Part shown: positions 11,082 through 24,383 of the stretch, piece by piece
How the letters are laid out: every line of letters begins with the position of its first letter
Position numbering within the stretch: position 1 is the first letter of the stretch
From: Anagrus nilaparvatae
Lineage: Eukaryota > Arthropoda > Insecta > Hymenoptera > Mymaridae
Length of the DNA stretch: 64,000 bases
Direction: 5' to 3'
Assembly: GCA_022575985.1 (NCBI GenBank)
Contig: JAKSXM010000272.1
Span: forward strand, 1,116,001-1,180,000
Notes under the pieces: generated by a model
Told to the model about the DNA's origin: nothing
What the model saw: only the letters and a program-made list of their open reading frames with translations
Databases searched by the model: none
Position numbers and translations under genes: made by a program

Positions 11082-11232
11082 TCAAGGTCGCGATTCGAAC
11101 CTGTTGGGATGCCACGTTTGTAACTCTGTATTTCAGCAATAATTAATAAATAAATAATAATACGATTATAATAAATTTAATTTTGTACTTTGCTAAAATA
11201 CAATATTACCATAAAAAAAAGAGATAAGGGGC
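11082..11232 (-). repeat. LTR-like repeat, copy 2, with candidate primer-binding site
   Basis: Shares its body with 6545-6660. On the minus strand it ends ...GTTACA and is followed after four bases by TGGCATCCC. The same PBS-like 9-mer stands next to the LTRs at 14098 and 34656. It is best read as a 5' LTR of a minus-strand LTR element whose body is gone. The DNA from 10400 to 11080 shows nothing else. Confidence 0.4.
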
Positions 11233-11279
11233 AGTTCTGTATTAAAAAAAGTCTGTTTCTAAACTTTAAACATGCATTA

Positions 11280-12285
11280 GGGTCAAGGATGGGGTGGCGA
11301 ACATCGAAGCAGTTTTGAAAACCCAGCGTTATTTTATCAAATAGCTAATAGATAGAAATAATTGAACAGATTCTGTGGTTAATAGAATAAAATATATATT
11401 ATTCTTAAAAAAATATTCTTTGAACGATTACTTTCTTCACTATCTAGTTTGTTTGGATATTATTAATTATTTATAATAATAACACCTTGAATCAAAATAG
11501 ACTACTTGATATTCTATTGTTTTTTAACAAAAATGCTAAGGATACGAGATACATAAAATCACTATTTTGTTTATATTTTATTAACAATAGCAACTTTTTT
11601 GCATTTATTTGATTAAGTAATCATCAAACATTAAATTTATAACAAAAAAAATTATTTTCTTCCTTTTTTATGCGTTTAATTCAGATGTCTAAGAACCCAT
11701 CTTAAATATACTTAAAAATGTGGTTTTGGACATGTATTTTATTCCAATGTCCAAAACAGCATACACGCATTTCAGTTTTGGACATTTGATTATTTTGTTA
11801 ATGATAAAGATAAAATTTCAATTCTTAACAGTGTCTATTTGTTAAATTTTGTTAAATCCAAAAGCAAAAATTAAAAAATATTACATAAAATCTAATTTAG
11901 AAAAATTAAAAATTTATTGCCGCTGTATGCCAATTGGTCATGTTACTCCGACTATGTTTCTTTATCTCTTGTTCTCTTTTTTTGTTTATTTACAATTAAT
12001 TAGAATAAATAAAGAATTTGAATTAAAATATTTTCTTATTCACACCTATACTCGACAAGTCGTTTGTAACATGAACTTTAACAAATGATTAAAAATTGGT
12101 AATTTCAAAATTTTTATTTGAATATTTATATTCTTATCTAAAAATTCATAAAAAATTAATTTAATGCCATTATATCCCCTTTTTTTATAATTCTTCTGAT
12201 TATTATTTTATACTATATTTTTAATTTTTATTCGTTAGTAAAGTTACGAATTTCCTTAAAGTGTTCAAAACCCCATCCTTGACCC
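11280..12285. mobile_element. Non-autonomous TIR element (1006 bp) with TA target sites
   Basis: Perfect 16-bp terminal inverted repeats, GGGTCAAGGATGGGGT at 11280-11295 and its complement at 12270-12285, are each flanked by TA (11278-11279 and 12286-12287). This fits a Tc1/mariner-type non-autonomous element. No transposase is present; the 79-codon frame inside is not conserved with the sister copies. Longer relatives in the opposite orientation lie at 12898-13889 and 19678-21014. Confidence 0.65.
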
Positions 12286-12897
12286 TACTCGCTTGATTTT
12301 CATCGTAAAATAATATCAATATTTTTAATATTTTCAAACTAATAGACGAAAACTATGTATACACTTTGAAAATGCATTTGGATTGAAAAATATGAAGAAA
12401 AAGGAAAAAAAATCGTTTTCAGATGATGAAATATTTACATTTGTTTATACTTAAATGTGAAACTAATACAAAAATTATTGTTTACAATAATCATAAACAT
12501 CTACGATCCTAACCTATAGTATATTTTGAAATATGCATATTTTTTCAAAACTTACTACCGACTATTATTTAATTAATAATATTTTTTAATAAAATTTTTT
12601 TTTATAAAACAGTGAAATATTTATAAGTTTATCAATAATTTAGATACGATAACGAGAAAAGCGGTTTTTAACAGCTTCACTCACTATAACAACTTTCTAC
12701 TTATAATAATACTTGAGTTATTGGTGCTGCTACGAAACCAAAGGGCACTGTGTGTACTAAGCAGATGGCAAACATATTGCGCATGAGCTCTGTATAATAA
12801 TTCGTATGCAAGTGGCAAAATTATTGCGCATTTAGTCCTGGTTAAATTTGTGAAAGTTAATTCTTTATTGAATAAATTTCATACTTTCAAAATGTAC

Positions 12898-13889
12898 TAT
12901 GATGAATGTTAACAAATAGATATTTTTCGTCTAAAGAATGACTTATGAATTTTTAGATTTTCAATCATAGTATTAGTGTTCAATTGGTAATTAATTAAAT
13001 AGTCATTATAGTTTAAAAATTTGCTCTGTTTAATTTTAACCAATAGATATTTTTCTTCAAAAGAATGACTTAAGGATTTTTATATTATCAATAATATTAG
13101 TATTTGTGTTTACTTTCTGAATATTTTTCAAATAAAGCTAGCCAAAAGGCTTCAAATTGTTGCAATATTTGTGGTGTTGGAGCAAAATTTGTGAATATTT
13201 TCGAAAAAGGTTTTGGACACCATTCATAAAACTAACTACATAATACATTTCTTTTAAATAATAATCAGAAAAACTATAAGCAATGGGTATATAATGGCAT
13301 TTAATTAATTTTTAATTAATTTTTAGATAAGAATACAACTATTTAAATAAAAATTTTGAAATTTTTAATCAATTTTAAAAGTTCATGTTACAAACGACTT
13401 GTCAAGTATAGATCTGAATAAGAAAATATTTTAATCATAATTTTTTATTTATTCTATTTAATTATAAATAAATAAAAAAAGATAACAAGAGTTAAAGAAA
13501 CCAAGTCGGAGTAGTGATAGTTCTTCTAGTTAACCGGCATCACTGCATTACCAATTGGCATACAGTTGCAATAAATTTTTAATTTTTCTAAATTAGATTT
13601 TATGTTATATTTTTTAATTTCTGCTTTTTGATTTAACAACATTTAACAAATAGACACTGTAAAGAATAGAAATTTTACCTTTATCTTTAACAAAATAAAC
13701 AAATGTCCAAAACTAAAATCCATGTATGCTGTTTTGGACATTCGAATAAAATACATGTCGAAAACTACATTTTTTAAGTATATTTAAGATAGGTTCTTAG
13801 ACATCTTAGTTAAACGCTTAGAAGAAAATGATTTTTTTTGTTAAAAATTTAATGTTTGATGATTACTCAATCAAATAAATGCAAAAAAG
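12898..13889. mobile_element. Relative of the TA/TIR element, right end missing
   Basis: Reverse-oriented relative of 11280-12285 with an extra segment at its left (starting GATGAATGTTAAC). It stops abruptly at 13889, where the sister copy at 20705 continues. The 600 bp before it (12290-12897) hold no recognisable feature. Confidence 0.55.
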
Positions 13890-13902
13890 TTCGTACTCTA
13901 AA

Positions 13903-14117
13903 TGTATGTATTATATAGTATGTATGTGTTGGAGTACTCCCTCCCTTTTTGTATATATATTCTGCCTTTACTTTTTAGTGTTGAGACGCCAAGCAACGAG
14001 CGTCGTAATAAACCGTATTACATATATACTTAGTGTATTTAATCTTTAAAACATCCTTCACCAAATCCATCACCAATTGATCCATCATATTATCAACATT
14101 TTTGGCATCCCGGATTA
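13903..14117 (+). repeat. Candidate 5' LTR and primer-binding site of the old BEL/Pao copy
   Basis: The LTR ends TATCAACA at 14098 and is followed after TTTT by TGGCATCCCGGATTAC (14103-14118), the same PBS-like start as in the intact BEL element downstream. The left boundary is uncertain (TGTATG at 13903 or TGTTGG at about 13929). A matching 3' LTR was not found near 19.4 kb. Confidence 0.45.
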
Positions 14118-14813
14118 CAAACCAACGCATCTACAAGAAAGTTTTATAAGATTGAAATTCAATTTAAAAGCACGTGCAAAAAAATGAAATTGCTAAATTA
14201 TAAAACAAAAACTAATAATATTTGATGTTACATAGGAAGAAAATGTTTTGGATGCTGCTGATTTGCCATTTAAGGAAATTTTAGTTTGCTGGTCAACAAC
14301 AGTAGCAGGTTATTGATAGTCAGTTGCATCGTTGGGGACAATACAGCATCACCAGTCTTCTGAAAGTTTTGCTTTTATTTTTCCAATCTTTTTTTTTAAG
14401 AAAATATTAATAATCAATTTTAAATTGTATATTAAATTGAAGGGAAGCATAATTGCTGTATATTTTAACATTTATTAGTACATGATTTTAAAGTTATCAT
14501 AACTTAGTATTATTAATTTCAGGAGTAAGGATATCATTTCTAGCTGATTGATATGCAGCTCTTATTGTTAAACTGAAACTAAATTACTATAAATTAAATT
14601 TAATTTTTTTTATTAATGTTAAGTGCTGTATTACTTAAATTTCATAATTTTGTTATCGAAGAATTTTATATTGCATAGATTCGTGATTTTAGTCATCGAT
14701 GACTGATATATTGCTTAAGATTCATAATTCTTAGTATCGATGACTATTGTACAGCTTTATATTGTAAAATTTCTTATTCGATTCATGATTTAATACTTAA
14801 TATAAAATATATT

Positions 14814-14899
14814 TATATTTTTTTGCCCTCCTGGGCGTAAAACTCGTGTGTAAAGAATTTTCTGAACTCGTTCTACGCCTAGGTGGGCAAAAAATAGTG
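14814..14899. repeat. Short palindromic repeat
   Basis: TTTTTTGCCCTCCTGGGCGTA and the reverse complement of CTACGCCTAGGTGGGCAAAAAA form near-perfect arms. A third related end (ACTTTTACGCCC) lies at about 14980-14993, so this may be part of a small foldback element. The remainder of 14120-15170 holds no recognised gene. Confidence 0.4.
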
Positions 14900-15169
14900 T
14901 AGGCACCATGGGCGAAATACTTTAGACACGAGCGTGAACACATGTCACTCGTGCTAGTGCTCAAACTAGTGCCAAAACTTTTACGCCCTTGATACTTAAT
15001 ATATTATTATATACAATCTAAGCAAAAATATTTTATATTAGTAAACTTTTTTTTTCGATACTTGCCTGTTTTACTGTTTTACATGGTAAATTTTAATTTT
15101 GATATTTTGTATAGATGAATTTAAGTTTGTTTAAATTTCTAATAGCAAAATTGCACTAGTTAATTTCAG

Positions 15170-18100
15170 TTTTAGAGGGTGATGCAGCCACTATAGCTGC
15201 TTATTTCAAATCTTTACTCTCTTAAGCCTATTACCAAATTCTTTCTGGTAGTACTACCCCGCTATCAGCTTTAAAAGGTTTAGGTAGACCAGTAGATTCT
15301 TGGGATAACCTTATTGTTTTTCATGTTTAAAACCTACTAGATTGTGATTCGTGAAAGCATTGTTAGTGGTATTATAATAGCTATTGTAACAGTCCAGCCC
15401 CTCCTACCCCCAATGATACTACAAATACTACTGTTAATGTAAAACCTACTTCTGAACCTCCTACTTTAAAAAACTGCTAGAATTTATAGAAAATCAAATT
15501 AGTATTTTAGAGTCAATTGAAGAAGCAGGTAATAGTAGTACTAATAAACAGTTAGCTAATTTCAATAAAAATAAAAATGCAAATGTTTCTACTAATTCAG
15601 CTAAAGTTTTTGCCACAAATTTAACACAAAATAAGCCTTCTACATCTAATCAAACTACAAAAATAGCGAATAATGAATGCATTATATGCAAAGCTAACCA
15701 TTTTTTCTCGTTTTGCTCAGTAAAACACCCAAGCAAAGACAAGAAATTGTAGCTAAAAAACATAGATGTTATAATTGCTTGGGGGCTTATTTTATAGTTG
15801 ATTGTAAATCTGTTGAAAGGTGTAATATTTGCAAACAAAAACACCACACTTCATTACATATCAAAGGATATAAAGATAACACTGAAAATTCTAATAAAAG
15901 AAATAATACTAATCATCCAAACAGTAGTAAAGAAGTGGCTGGTACTAAATTAGTAACAATAGCAACTAATTCTTGACAATTACTTAATCAACCCCTTTTA
16001 GCAAAAGTTGTAGTTCGAGTATCTGCGAATAATGGTTTTTATCAATTTTTATCAAGAGCTTTAATTGACCAGTGCTCGCAGGCCTCATTAATTACTACCT
16101 CATTATTTAAAAAACTTCAAGTTAAAAAATATTCTGCACAATTACCTGTAGCAGGTTTTGGCGGTTAAAATATTATTATCTTCACTTATGGTCAATGTCG
16201 ATATTAAACCTTATTTTTATTCTGATTTTATACTCAATGTAGAAGCCTTTATTATTCCAACCATATCTTCTTGTAAACCAAAAAAAAATATTGAACCTGA
16301 AAATATTGCTCATATTAGAAATTTACAACTCGCTGATCCTAAATTTGCTGAAAAGGGTCGTATTGATATTTTGCTAATTACAATTTGTAATTTCTCGCTA
16401 ATTATTGGCGATATTTGTAGAGGAAAGAAGCACGAGCCTATTGCCACTAGCTCAAAACTCGGCTGGATAAATTCTGGCAACTCTGGTATTAACTCAAACT
16501 CTCGTCTGCTAATTGCAAACCTTCATGATAATTCAGATCTCTCATTTAATTTAGAAAGGTTTTGGCAACATGAATAAATTTCAATTTCTCCACGAGCACT
16601 GCTTACACCAGATGAGCAGGATTGTGAAGATTATTTAGTAAATACAGATTCGCGTGACTCTGATGGTCGCTATATTGTTAGATTACCCTTTAAAAATTTA
16701 GACACTGCATATCTAAATTTTAATGGCTCTTATCAGCATGCGAAAAAAGTTTTCGAAAAAACTAAACTTCGTTTTAAGTCTAAGCCTGAATTTGCTCAAG
16801 AGCATCATAAGTTCATGAAAGATTATGAAGACAGTCTCAGAAGCTTTTTAAAAAAGGGCGGATTTAATACAAATTAGCAAGGTGGGTGGCTTCTCATTGC
16901 ATAAGTAGATGGCAAACCACCCTAAATTGTTGAATTGTTGAATTTTAGATTCTTTGCGAGATGAGTTCAAAAGTTGGTATGATAGCATTCATACAGTTAA
17001 AACTATAAGAATTACAAGATGGTTAAAGTATGTCCCAGGTGCAAAGTATGAAATTTACGGGTTCGCAGACGCGTCAGATAAAGCTTATGGCGCTTGCACA
17101 TATTTAAGGGAGGTTTCGTTTTGAAATGCCTAAATTTCAAGGAATCTTTGGTGATTTTTTTAAAAAAATCTACTGGATGTAATGACATAATTTTTTTTTT
17201 ATTATTTTTGTACATCATTAAACATTAAATTTTTATGATTATTTTTTTTTTGGCCTTGAATAAGTACTTCAAAGATGGCGCCGAAGTGATGAAGTCAAAA
17301 AATTAAAAAAAAGTTGTCCGCACGATTACTATTTACCTACGGAGAAAGAAAAATCTTGAATAATAAAAAAGTTACACGTAAAAAACGAAAATAGTCGAAA
17401 ACAGACCTCATTGTTTGGCATTCTCCCCCTTAAAAAAATTTTTATTAATATTCCGATCAACTTCTCCGTAGGTAAATGCCATCTTAGATAAATATTAAAC
17501 AAAATAAAAAAAAGAAAATTAAAATCGATTGGGTAGTTTTTTTGCAATCGTGCGGACAACTTTTTTTTAACTTCGTCACTTGGGCGCCATCTTTGAAGTA
17601 CTTATTCAAGGCCAAAAAAAAAAATAATCATAAAAATTTAATGTTTAATAATGTACAAAAATAATACAAAAAAAATTATTTCATAACATCCAGTAGATTT
17701 TTTTTTTAAAAATCCCAAAAGTTTCCTTGAAATCTAAGCATTTCAAAACGAAACCTACCTTAAAAGTAATAATTCATGGAAAAAGTACTTTTCATCTGCT
17801 TCAAGCTAAGTCAAAAGTCGCGCCATTAAAGCCAATTTTGACAATTTCAAGGTAGAATTAAATGCAAAATTTTTTAATTTATTAACAAAATTAACTATAA
17901 AAGTACTCAGAGCATTAAAATTAGAAGAAGGAAAAATACATTTATTCTCAGACTCAACTGATGTGTTGGTTAAAGGAGCATCCTTCAAAATGGGAAAGAT
18001 TTGTAAAGCACAGATGCTCAGAAATTCATACTTTGCTCCCTGAGGCCTACTGGAGCCATGTAAGATCCGCTGATAATCCTGCTCATTGTGTGTCTAGGGG

Positions 18101-19435
18101 TTTACCTCCTGACCAGTTACATACCTTTTCTCTTTGGTGGGGAGGGGGATTAATGGTTAATAACCCAATAGATCTTCAAAATAGCATCTTGAGCAAATCA
18201 GTAAATCTAGCCAATATTGATTGTCAGGTTTTATCTGCAAAACAAACTCCTAAAGTATTTATTTGGGATTTGATTGATAAATATTCTGAATTAAATAAGC
18301 TACTGAGAGATCTATTAAAGTAAAAGATAAATTCAAGCAATAATCTAATTTATTAAGCTTAAATTAAACTCTTGGTTTTCTGTAAAATATTATTTAGGGT
18401 TCTGCAAGTTAGTTTCAGTACATGAATTAGTAAGAGCTAGAATGATATGGATTTATTTAGTTCAAAAAAGTTATTTTTGTAAAGACATTAAATTACTCAT
18501 GAACAATCAAAAACATGATGATTTAAATTTACGTCGCCTAGATCCATTTTTTGATCAAAACTTACTTTGATTAGGTGCTCGTATTCACTTATCATTACTA
18601 GACTATGACCAAAAGTATCCTTGGATCTCGTCAAGCAAATGTTCTTTCTCAAAACTTTTAGTTGATTTTTATTATGATAAAACCCTACACGGTGGTATAC
18701 GTCTAACACTTTCAACATTAAGGCAAGAATTCTAGGTTATAAAAGCTAGAAATTTAGTTAGAAGTCGAATTCCTAAATGCAATACATGTATTCGATATGG
18801 AGGAAACAAGTTAAATCAAAAAATGGGCATACTTTTTTCATGTAGAGTAACTCGACCTGATAAGCTTTTTAGATTAAGTGGTGTAGATTATGCGGGTCCC
18901 TTTGATAACCTGAGGTTTAGAGGTCGTGGAGCTTATAAAACGCTATACAATTCGAAAATAGCTATTTTTTTGTGTATGAACACCAAAGCAGTCCATTTAG
19001 AATTGGTCACAGGTTATTCTAGCCAAGATTTTATTGCTGCCTTCCGAAGGTTCACATCAACTAGAGGACAATGTTCTTAGTTGTTCAGTGACCAGGGAAC
19101 TACTTTTGTTGGAGCTGACAGGATCCTCAAGGAAATGTATGTCGAATCATCGGAGTACATACATGAACTTGTGGGCTCTTTAGCAAATGAAGGTACTGCC
19201 TGGAAATTTAACTCCCCGGGAGCCTCTCATTTTGGCGAAATCTGGAAGGCAGCGGATGTGATGAAACAATGCCACCTTCAAAATGGCCTTTAGCTAAAAT
19301 TATTAAAGTTTACAAAGGTCCTGATGGTTTAGTCAGAGTGGTGGGTCTCAAAACGGGATCAACCGAGCTAAAACGTCCAATATATAAATTAATAATGTTA
19401 AACGCATTAAATAATGAACAAAATGAGAATCCATA
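15170..19435 (+). pseudogene. Decayed BEL/Pao gag-pol copy
   Basis: The order matches the intact element at 26-35 kb: gag core remnant (LEGDAATIAAY at 15175), zinc knuckles of the C-X2-C-X3-H-X4-C type (about 15677-15850), an in-frame TGA at 15974-15976, the protease region (ALIDQCSQASL), RNase H fragments (FADASDKAYGACTYL; LRSDSTDV-like), and integrase catalytic core pieces (SGVDYAGPF, SDQGTTFVGA). A large deletion near 16840 removes most of the reverse transcriptase, including YMDD. A second removes sequence near the integrase C-terminus at about 19250. Numerous frameshifts and stops occur. A TTAA-flanked MITE (17108-17759) is inserted in the RNase H region. Confidence 0.85.
17108..17759. 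mobile_element. TTAA-flanked foldback MITE (652 bp) inside the old BEL copy
   Basis: TTAA duplications at 17104-17107 and 17760-17763 flank arms beginning GGGAGGTTTCGTTTTG and, from the right, GGTAGGTTTCGTTTTG. The arms stay complementary for about 200 bp. Removing the insert restores continuity of the BEL sequence, so it landed after the retrotransposon. The TTAA target suggests piggyBac-type mobilisation (inference). No coding capacity. Confidence 0.75.
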
Positions 19436-19677
19436 AAATTATGTATTTGTCTTAATTTATATTATTTATGTATTATATTTAAAAATGTATTAAATTTAAA
19501 TTATAAAGTTTAAAATATTAAATGTATAAAGTTTAGTGTTTAAATAACACTAAAAATTTTTTTTTAATTGTTTATTAAAATGTATAATTATTATTTTTAA
19601 ATGCATATGTTGTAAATAAAATAATATATAAATTATTAGCTAAATTCATTAAGCAAAAAAGCGTAGTGTTATTTCTA

Positions 19678-21014
19678 TGATGAATGTTAACAAATGGATA
19701 TTTTTCGTCTAAAGAATGACTTATGAATTTTTAGATTTTCAATCATAGCATTTGTGTAATGGTATTTGTGTGAGAAGACTTATGGATAAGAATGACTTAT
19801 GAATTTTTAGATTATTTATAATTTTAGTATTTGTGTTTACTTGCTGGATATTTTCCAAATAAAGCTATCCAAAAGGCTTCAAATTGTTGTAATACTTGTG
19901 GTGTTTGAGCAAAGTTTGTAAATATTTTCGAAAAAGGTTTTGGAAACTAAGTACAGGGTTTTGGACATGAAATTTATGAGGTTTTGGTCACCATTCATAA
20001 AACTAACTACATAATATTTTTTTTAAAATAATAATCAAAAAATATATAAACAATGGATATATAATGTAAAATATATATATATATATATATAAAATATATA
20101 CATATAAAGCATTTAATTAATTTTTAATTAACCTTTAGATAAGAATATAACTATTTAAATAAAAATTTTGAAATTACCAATTTTTAGCAATTGGAAAAGT
20201 TCATGTTACAAACGACTTGTCAAGTATAGGTGTAAATAAGAAAATATTTTAATTATAATTTTTTATTTATTCTATTTAATTGTAAATAAACAAAAAAAGA
20301 TAACAACAGTTAAAGAAACCTAGTCGGAGTAGTGAGAATTCTTCTAGTTAACCGGTATCACTGCATTAACAATTGGCATACAGTGGCAATAAATTTTTAA
20401 TTTTTCTAAATTAGAATTTATGTAATATTTTTTAATTTCTGCTTTTGGATTTAACAACATTTAACAAATAGACACTGTTAAGAATAGAAATTTTACCTTT
20501 ATCTTTAAAAAAATAAATAAATGTCCAAAACTAAAATCCGTGTATGCTGTTTTGGACATTCGAATAAAATACATGTCGAAAACCACATTTTTTAAGAATA
20601 CTTAAGATGGGTTATTAGACATCTTAGTTAAACGCATAAAAAAGGAAAAAAATGATTTTTTTGTTAGAATTTGAATAATTGATGATTACTCAATCAAATA
20701 AATGCAACAAAGTTGTTATTGTAAAAAAAATATAAAAAAAAATATCAATTTTACGTATCTTGTATTCTTTGTATTTTTGTTAAAAAACTATACCATACCA
20801 TATAGTCTATTTTGATTCAAGGTTTTATTATTATAAATAATTAATAAATAATTAATAATATCCAAACAAACTAGATAGTGAAGAAAGTAATAGTTTAAAG
20901 AATATTGTTTTAAAAACAATATATATCTCATCACATATTTCTATCTTAGCTATTTGGTAAAAAAACGCTGGGTGTTCAAAACCGCATCGGTGTCCACCAC
21001 CCCATCCTTGAACC
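19678..21014. mobile_element. Long copy of the TA/TIR element family
   Basis: Same orientation as 12898-13889 and reverse to 11280-12285. The right terminus ACCCCATCCTTGAACC is followed by TA, matching the 16-bp TIR with one change. The left terminus lacks the TIR. It contains a TA microsatellite (about 20070-20100). Confidence 0.55.
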
Positions 21015-21059
21015 TATATTATTATAAAATGAAAAAAAAATGTATAATAAAAAATAATA

Positions 21060-21935
21060 CTTTTTTTTTTCTTAGCAGAAATCACTTGTTTGAGGTTATT
21101 TTGTAAAACTATAACTTTCTTGAAGTTTCCTGATGATAAACAAAAAAATTAAAGAATTCAATGAAAAAATTCTACACATACAGATTTTTACTTAAGAATT
21201 AGTTGAATTTTTTTTTTTGAGCAAAAAATTATTATTTTTAGGTTATTTGGCAAACAGTTATTTTATACAGTTTTCTGTTCATTAATAAGTACAAACAAGT
21301 AAATTAACGAAAAAACTTATGATTTGATAAACAAATTAGTTAGATGCAGATTTTTATCTAAGCTTTGTTTATTTTTTTTTCATTTTTTGAGCAGAAAATA
21401 TTTTTTTGAAGTTGGTTTACGAGAATATAAATTTTTTACAGTTTCCTGTTGATTAATAAGTATTTACGAGTAAATTAAAAAAAAATTTAGTGAATTTGAC
21501 ACAACTTTAAGCTAGATACAGATTTTTATGGAAGATTTGTTGAAATTTTTTCATTTTTTTAGTAGAGAATTATTTTTTTGAGGTTATTTTGCAAAAATAT
21601 AATTTTCTTGCACTTTTGCCCTGTTGATAAACAAGTCTAAACGAGTAAATTAAAAAAAAATTAATGAATTTGACAAACAAATTATCCAAATAGAGATTTT
21701 TACCCAAGATTTGTTTGAATATTTTTCATTTTTGAGCAGAAAATCATTTTTTTTTTAGATTAGTTACAAAAATATCATTTTTTTGCAATTTTTCGTTAAT
21801 TAGCATAGTTAAGTCTTTACGAGTAAATTAAAAAAAAAATTATTAAATTTGACGCGATTTTAAGCCAGATACAGATTATTGTCGAAAATTTAGTTAAAAT
21901 TTTTTCATTTTTTGAGCGTAAAATCATTTTGGTTC
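21060..21935. repeat. Tandem array, unit about 140-150 bp
   Basis: Six diverged units carry GAGCAGAAAATCATTTTTTT, a CTGTTGATTAATAAG-like phrase, ACGAGTAAATTAAAAA, and AGATACAGATTTTTA. It directly abuts the hinge and palindrome to its right. Confidence 0.55.
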
Positions 21936-22029
21936 CTCATAGAGTAAAAATTTTTTTTCTGATTTTTGGCATGTAAGCACGTTTTGAGACCTCAGGAAGC
22001 TAAAACACCGGTTTTTAAAAAAAGTCTGT

Positions 22030-23470
22030 ATGTATGTATGTGTATTAGACTGTGTCTTATTTTTTTTTTTTCGATATTTTTTGGCTCCCCCCATTTTTTC
22101 GAATATTTTGGTTATAAAAAACACCCAACTCCAAGGATTTTGATTTTTGATTTTTTTAACCCGTGCCGCCGGGCAGTTGGATTTAAATAACATGGGAATT
22201 TCGAGGTTTTAGCTTTATAAAATTTACAGAGGCCGCAATATGTTTTAAGAAGCTGGTTATTGCTGGAAAACATACTTTCATATGTTGTAAATACATGAAA
22301 ACCACCCTCCATTCATTCCAATGGGACTTCTGGGCCTAAATCACAAATTAACATGTTGGCTAAATCTTATAAAACAGCGTTTTTCGGTAATTTTCGATAA
22401 AACGCTGCAACCTCAAAAATTGACCAAAACACTTCTGGTAGGGCTACTTTTTTTTCTCTAAGTATTATCTTTCAAACATCGTAAACCGTGTATTTTTATC
22501 ATTGATTTTCTCAGCACTATAGTCAATTAACCTACTAATAATTTTTGACCCTAAAAGACCAATTTTTAAATTTGATTAAACTGCTGCCAAAATTGTAATT
22601 TTTGACAAAATTAAGATTCACACGCCTAAAAAATTTTCTACAAGCTTCAAGTTTCCAAAAATTCTTTACTCGTCTGTTTTCTTGAAATAGTTTTTAAGAT
22701 ATCGCTTTTCAAAGATAATTATAAAAATTGACTTTTTCTTTAAACCCTAAAATTGGGACTCTGACTTTAAATTATCGTCTCTGGTTAATAACTTATTGAA
22801 AAGCGGTGAGTAAAAAATTTTTGGAAATTTGAAACTTGCAGACAATTTTTAAGACCTATAAAGCTCAATTTTGTCAAAAGTTACAATTTTGACAGCAATT
22901 TAAAAAAATTAAAAAATTGGTCATTTTTAGTCGAAAATTACCTTCAGGTTAATTATAAAGTGATGAGAGAATCAATTAAAAAAAAACGCGGTTTGCGGCG
23001 TTTAAAAGGTGACACTTACACCAAAAAAATGAGATCAACCAGAAGTGTTTTGGTCAATTTTTGAGGTTGCAGCATTTTATCGAAAATTACCGAAAAACCC
23101 TGTTTTATAAGATTTAGCAAATATGTAAATTTGCGATTTAGGCCCAGAATTCCCTTTGGAATGAATGCAGGGCTGTTTGCATGTCTTTTCCAACATATAA
23201 AAGTATGTTTTCCAGCAATAACTAGCTTCATTAAACATATTTAAAAATTTATAAAAATTTACAAAGCTAATACCCCGAAATTCCCATGTTATTTAAATGG
23301 GAAACTTCAACTGCTCGGCGGCACGGGTTAAAAAAATCGAAAATCAAAATCCTTGGAGCTGGGTGTTTTTTATGACCAAAATATTCGAAAAAAATAGGGC
23401 GAGCCAAAAAATATCGAAAAAAAAAAATAAGACACAGTCTAATGTGTATGTATGTATGTATGTATGTATG
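22030..23470. mobile_element. Giant palindromic (foldback) repeat, arms about 700 bp
   Basis: The two halves are reverse complements almost to the centre near 22745. Outer marks are TTAGACTGTGTCTTAT (about 22045) against ATAAGACACAGTCTAA (about 23430), with TGTA microsatellites on both sides. Inner marks include ATTCCAATGGGACTTCTGGG against its complement near 23150. No gene is present; the short open frames on both strands are mirror images of each other. The sequence family recurs at 61337-62289. Confidence 0.75.
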
Positions 23471-23539
23471 TATGTATTGTATGTAAGTATGTATGTACAT
23501 ATGTCTGTAACCAGATATATTTCATTACCAGTATGACAA

Positions 23540-24130
23540 TAAGACCTAATTTTGTTTTCAAAATTTTTTTACCAAAAATTCTTGATATACTTTCTTTTTT
23601 TTTTTTGATTTAATACCTCATTTTTTTCCATGAAAGTACTGATATCTAGAAGTATCATTTTTATTTGTTATCTCGAATCCTATAATTTATTTTTTGAAAA
23701 TTTTTTTCACCAAAAAATACAAAAAATACCAATTTCTTTTTCGTTATGGACGCAGTACTTAATTTATTTCTGTAGAAGTACCAGTTTTAGAAATATCGTT
23801 TATAGTAATTTTTTGTACCCAATACTTAATTTTTTCATTTTTTTTTCAAAATCTTTTTCGGTTAAAAATACAAAAAACGCCAAAAATTTTTTATTTTAGG
23901 ACATAGTACTTAATTTCTTCCTATGAAAGTACGAATATCTAGAATTATCGTTTGTAAAGGATTTCTCCATCTGATACATAATTTTTGGAAATTTTTTTTC
24001 TTCAAAATTTTATGAATATTTTTTTTCGGACCTAGTACCTTATTTTTTGTCGTGAAAGTACTGGTATCTAGAATTATCGTTTTTGCTCGTTATCTCCAAT
24101 CCGATACCTAATTTTTCATAATTTTTTTTT
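23540..24130. repeat. Inverted relative of the 4-kb tandem array
   Basis: Units with GAAAGTACTGGTATCTAGAATTATCGTTT are the reverse-complement style of the array at 3940-4735. They form the right flank of the palindrome. Confidence 0.5.
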
Positions 24131-24135
24131 TTTTT

Positions 24136-24383
24136 GTTTGACCAAGCACCAAACCAACGAGAAAAGTTTTTTTTTGACATTCAATTTAAATAAATTCTAA
24201 CATATAAATAATTTAATATACGGAATTTTTAAAAAACGTTATTTTTTCAATTTTAAACGCGATTTTTTCAGACATAAAGGTGTTTCGCCACGTTGGCCAA
24301 ACACCAATCCTCTTTATAATGAAGAAGGCATTTGAATGAATGTTAAAAAAAACTTTTCTCGTTGGTTTGGTGCTTAGTCAAAC
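24136..24383. mobile_element. MITE with about 38-bp terminal inverted repeats
   Basis: GTTTGACCAAGCACCAAACC at the left and its reverse complement ending ...TTAGTCAAAC at 24383 give arms of about 38 bp with one or two mismatches. Length 248 bp, no coding sequence, no clear target duplication. It lies between the tandem array and the R1-type fragment. Confidence 0.6.

Noticed and set aside
6545..11232. A 4.7-kb LTR element bounded by the two LTR-like repeats
   Set aside because: No gag or pol between them, no purine tract beside the left copy, and the interval contains unrelated R1 sequence.
11849..12088. 79-codon ORF
   Set aside because: Lies inside the TIR element and is not open in its two relatives.
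22030..23500. Short ORFs on both strands in the palindrome
   Set aside because: They are mirror images produced by the inverted repeat, with low-complexity composition.
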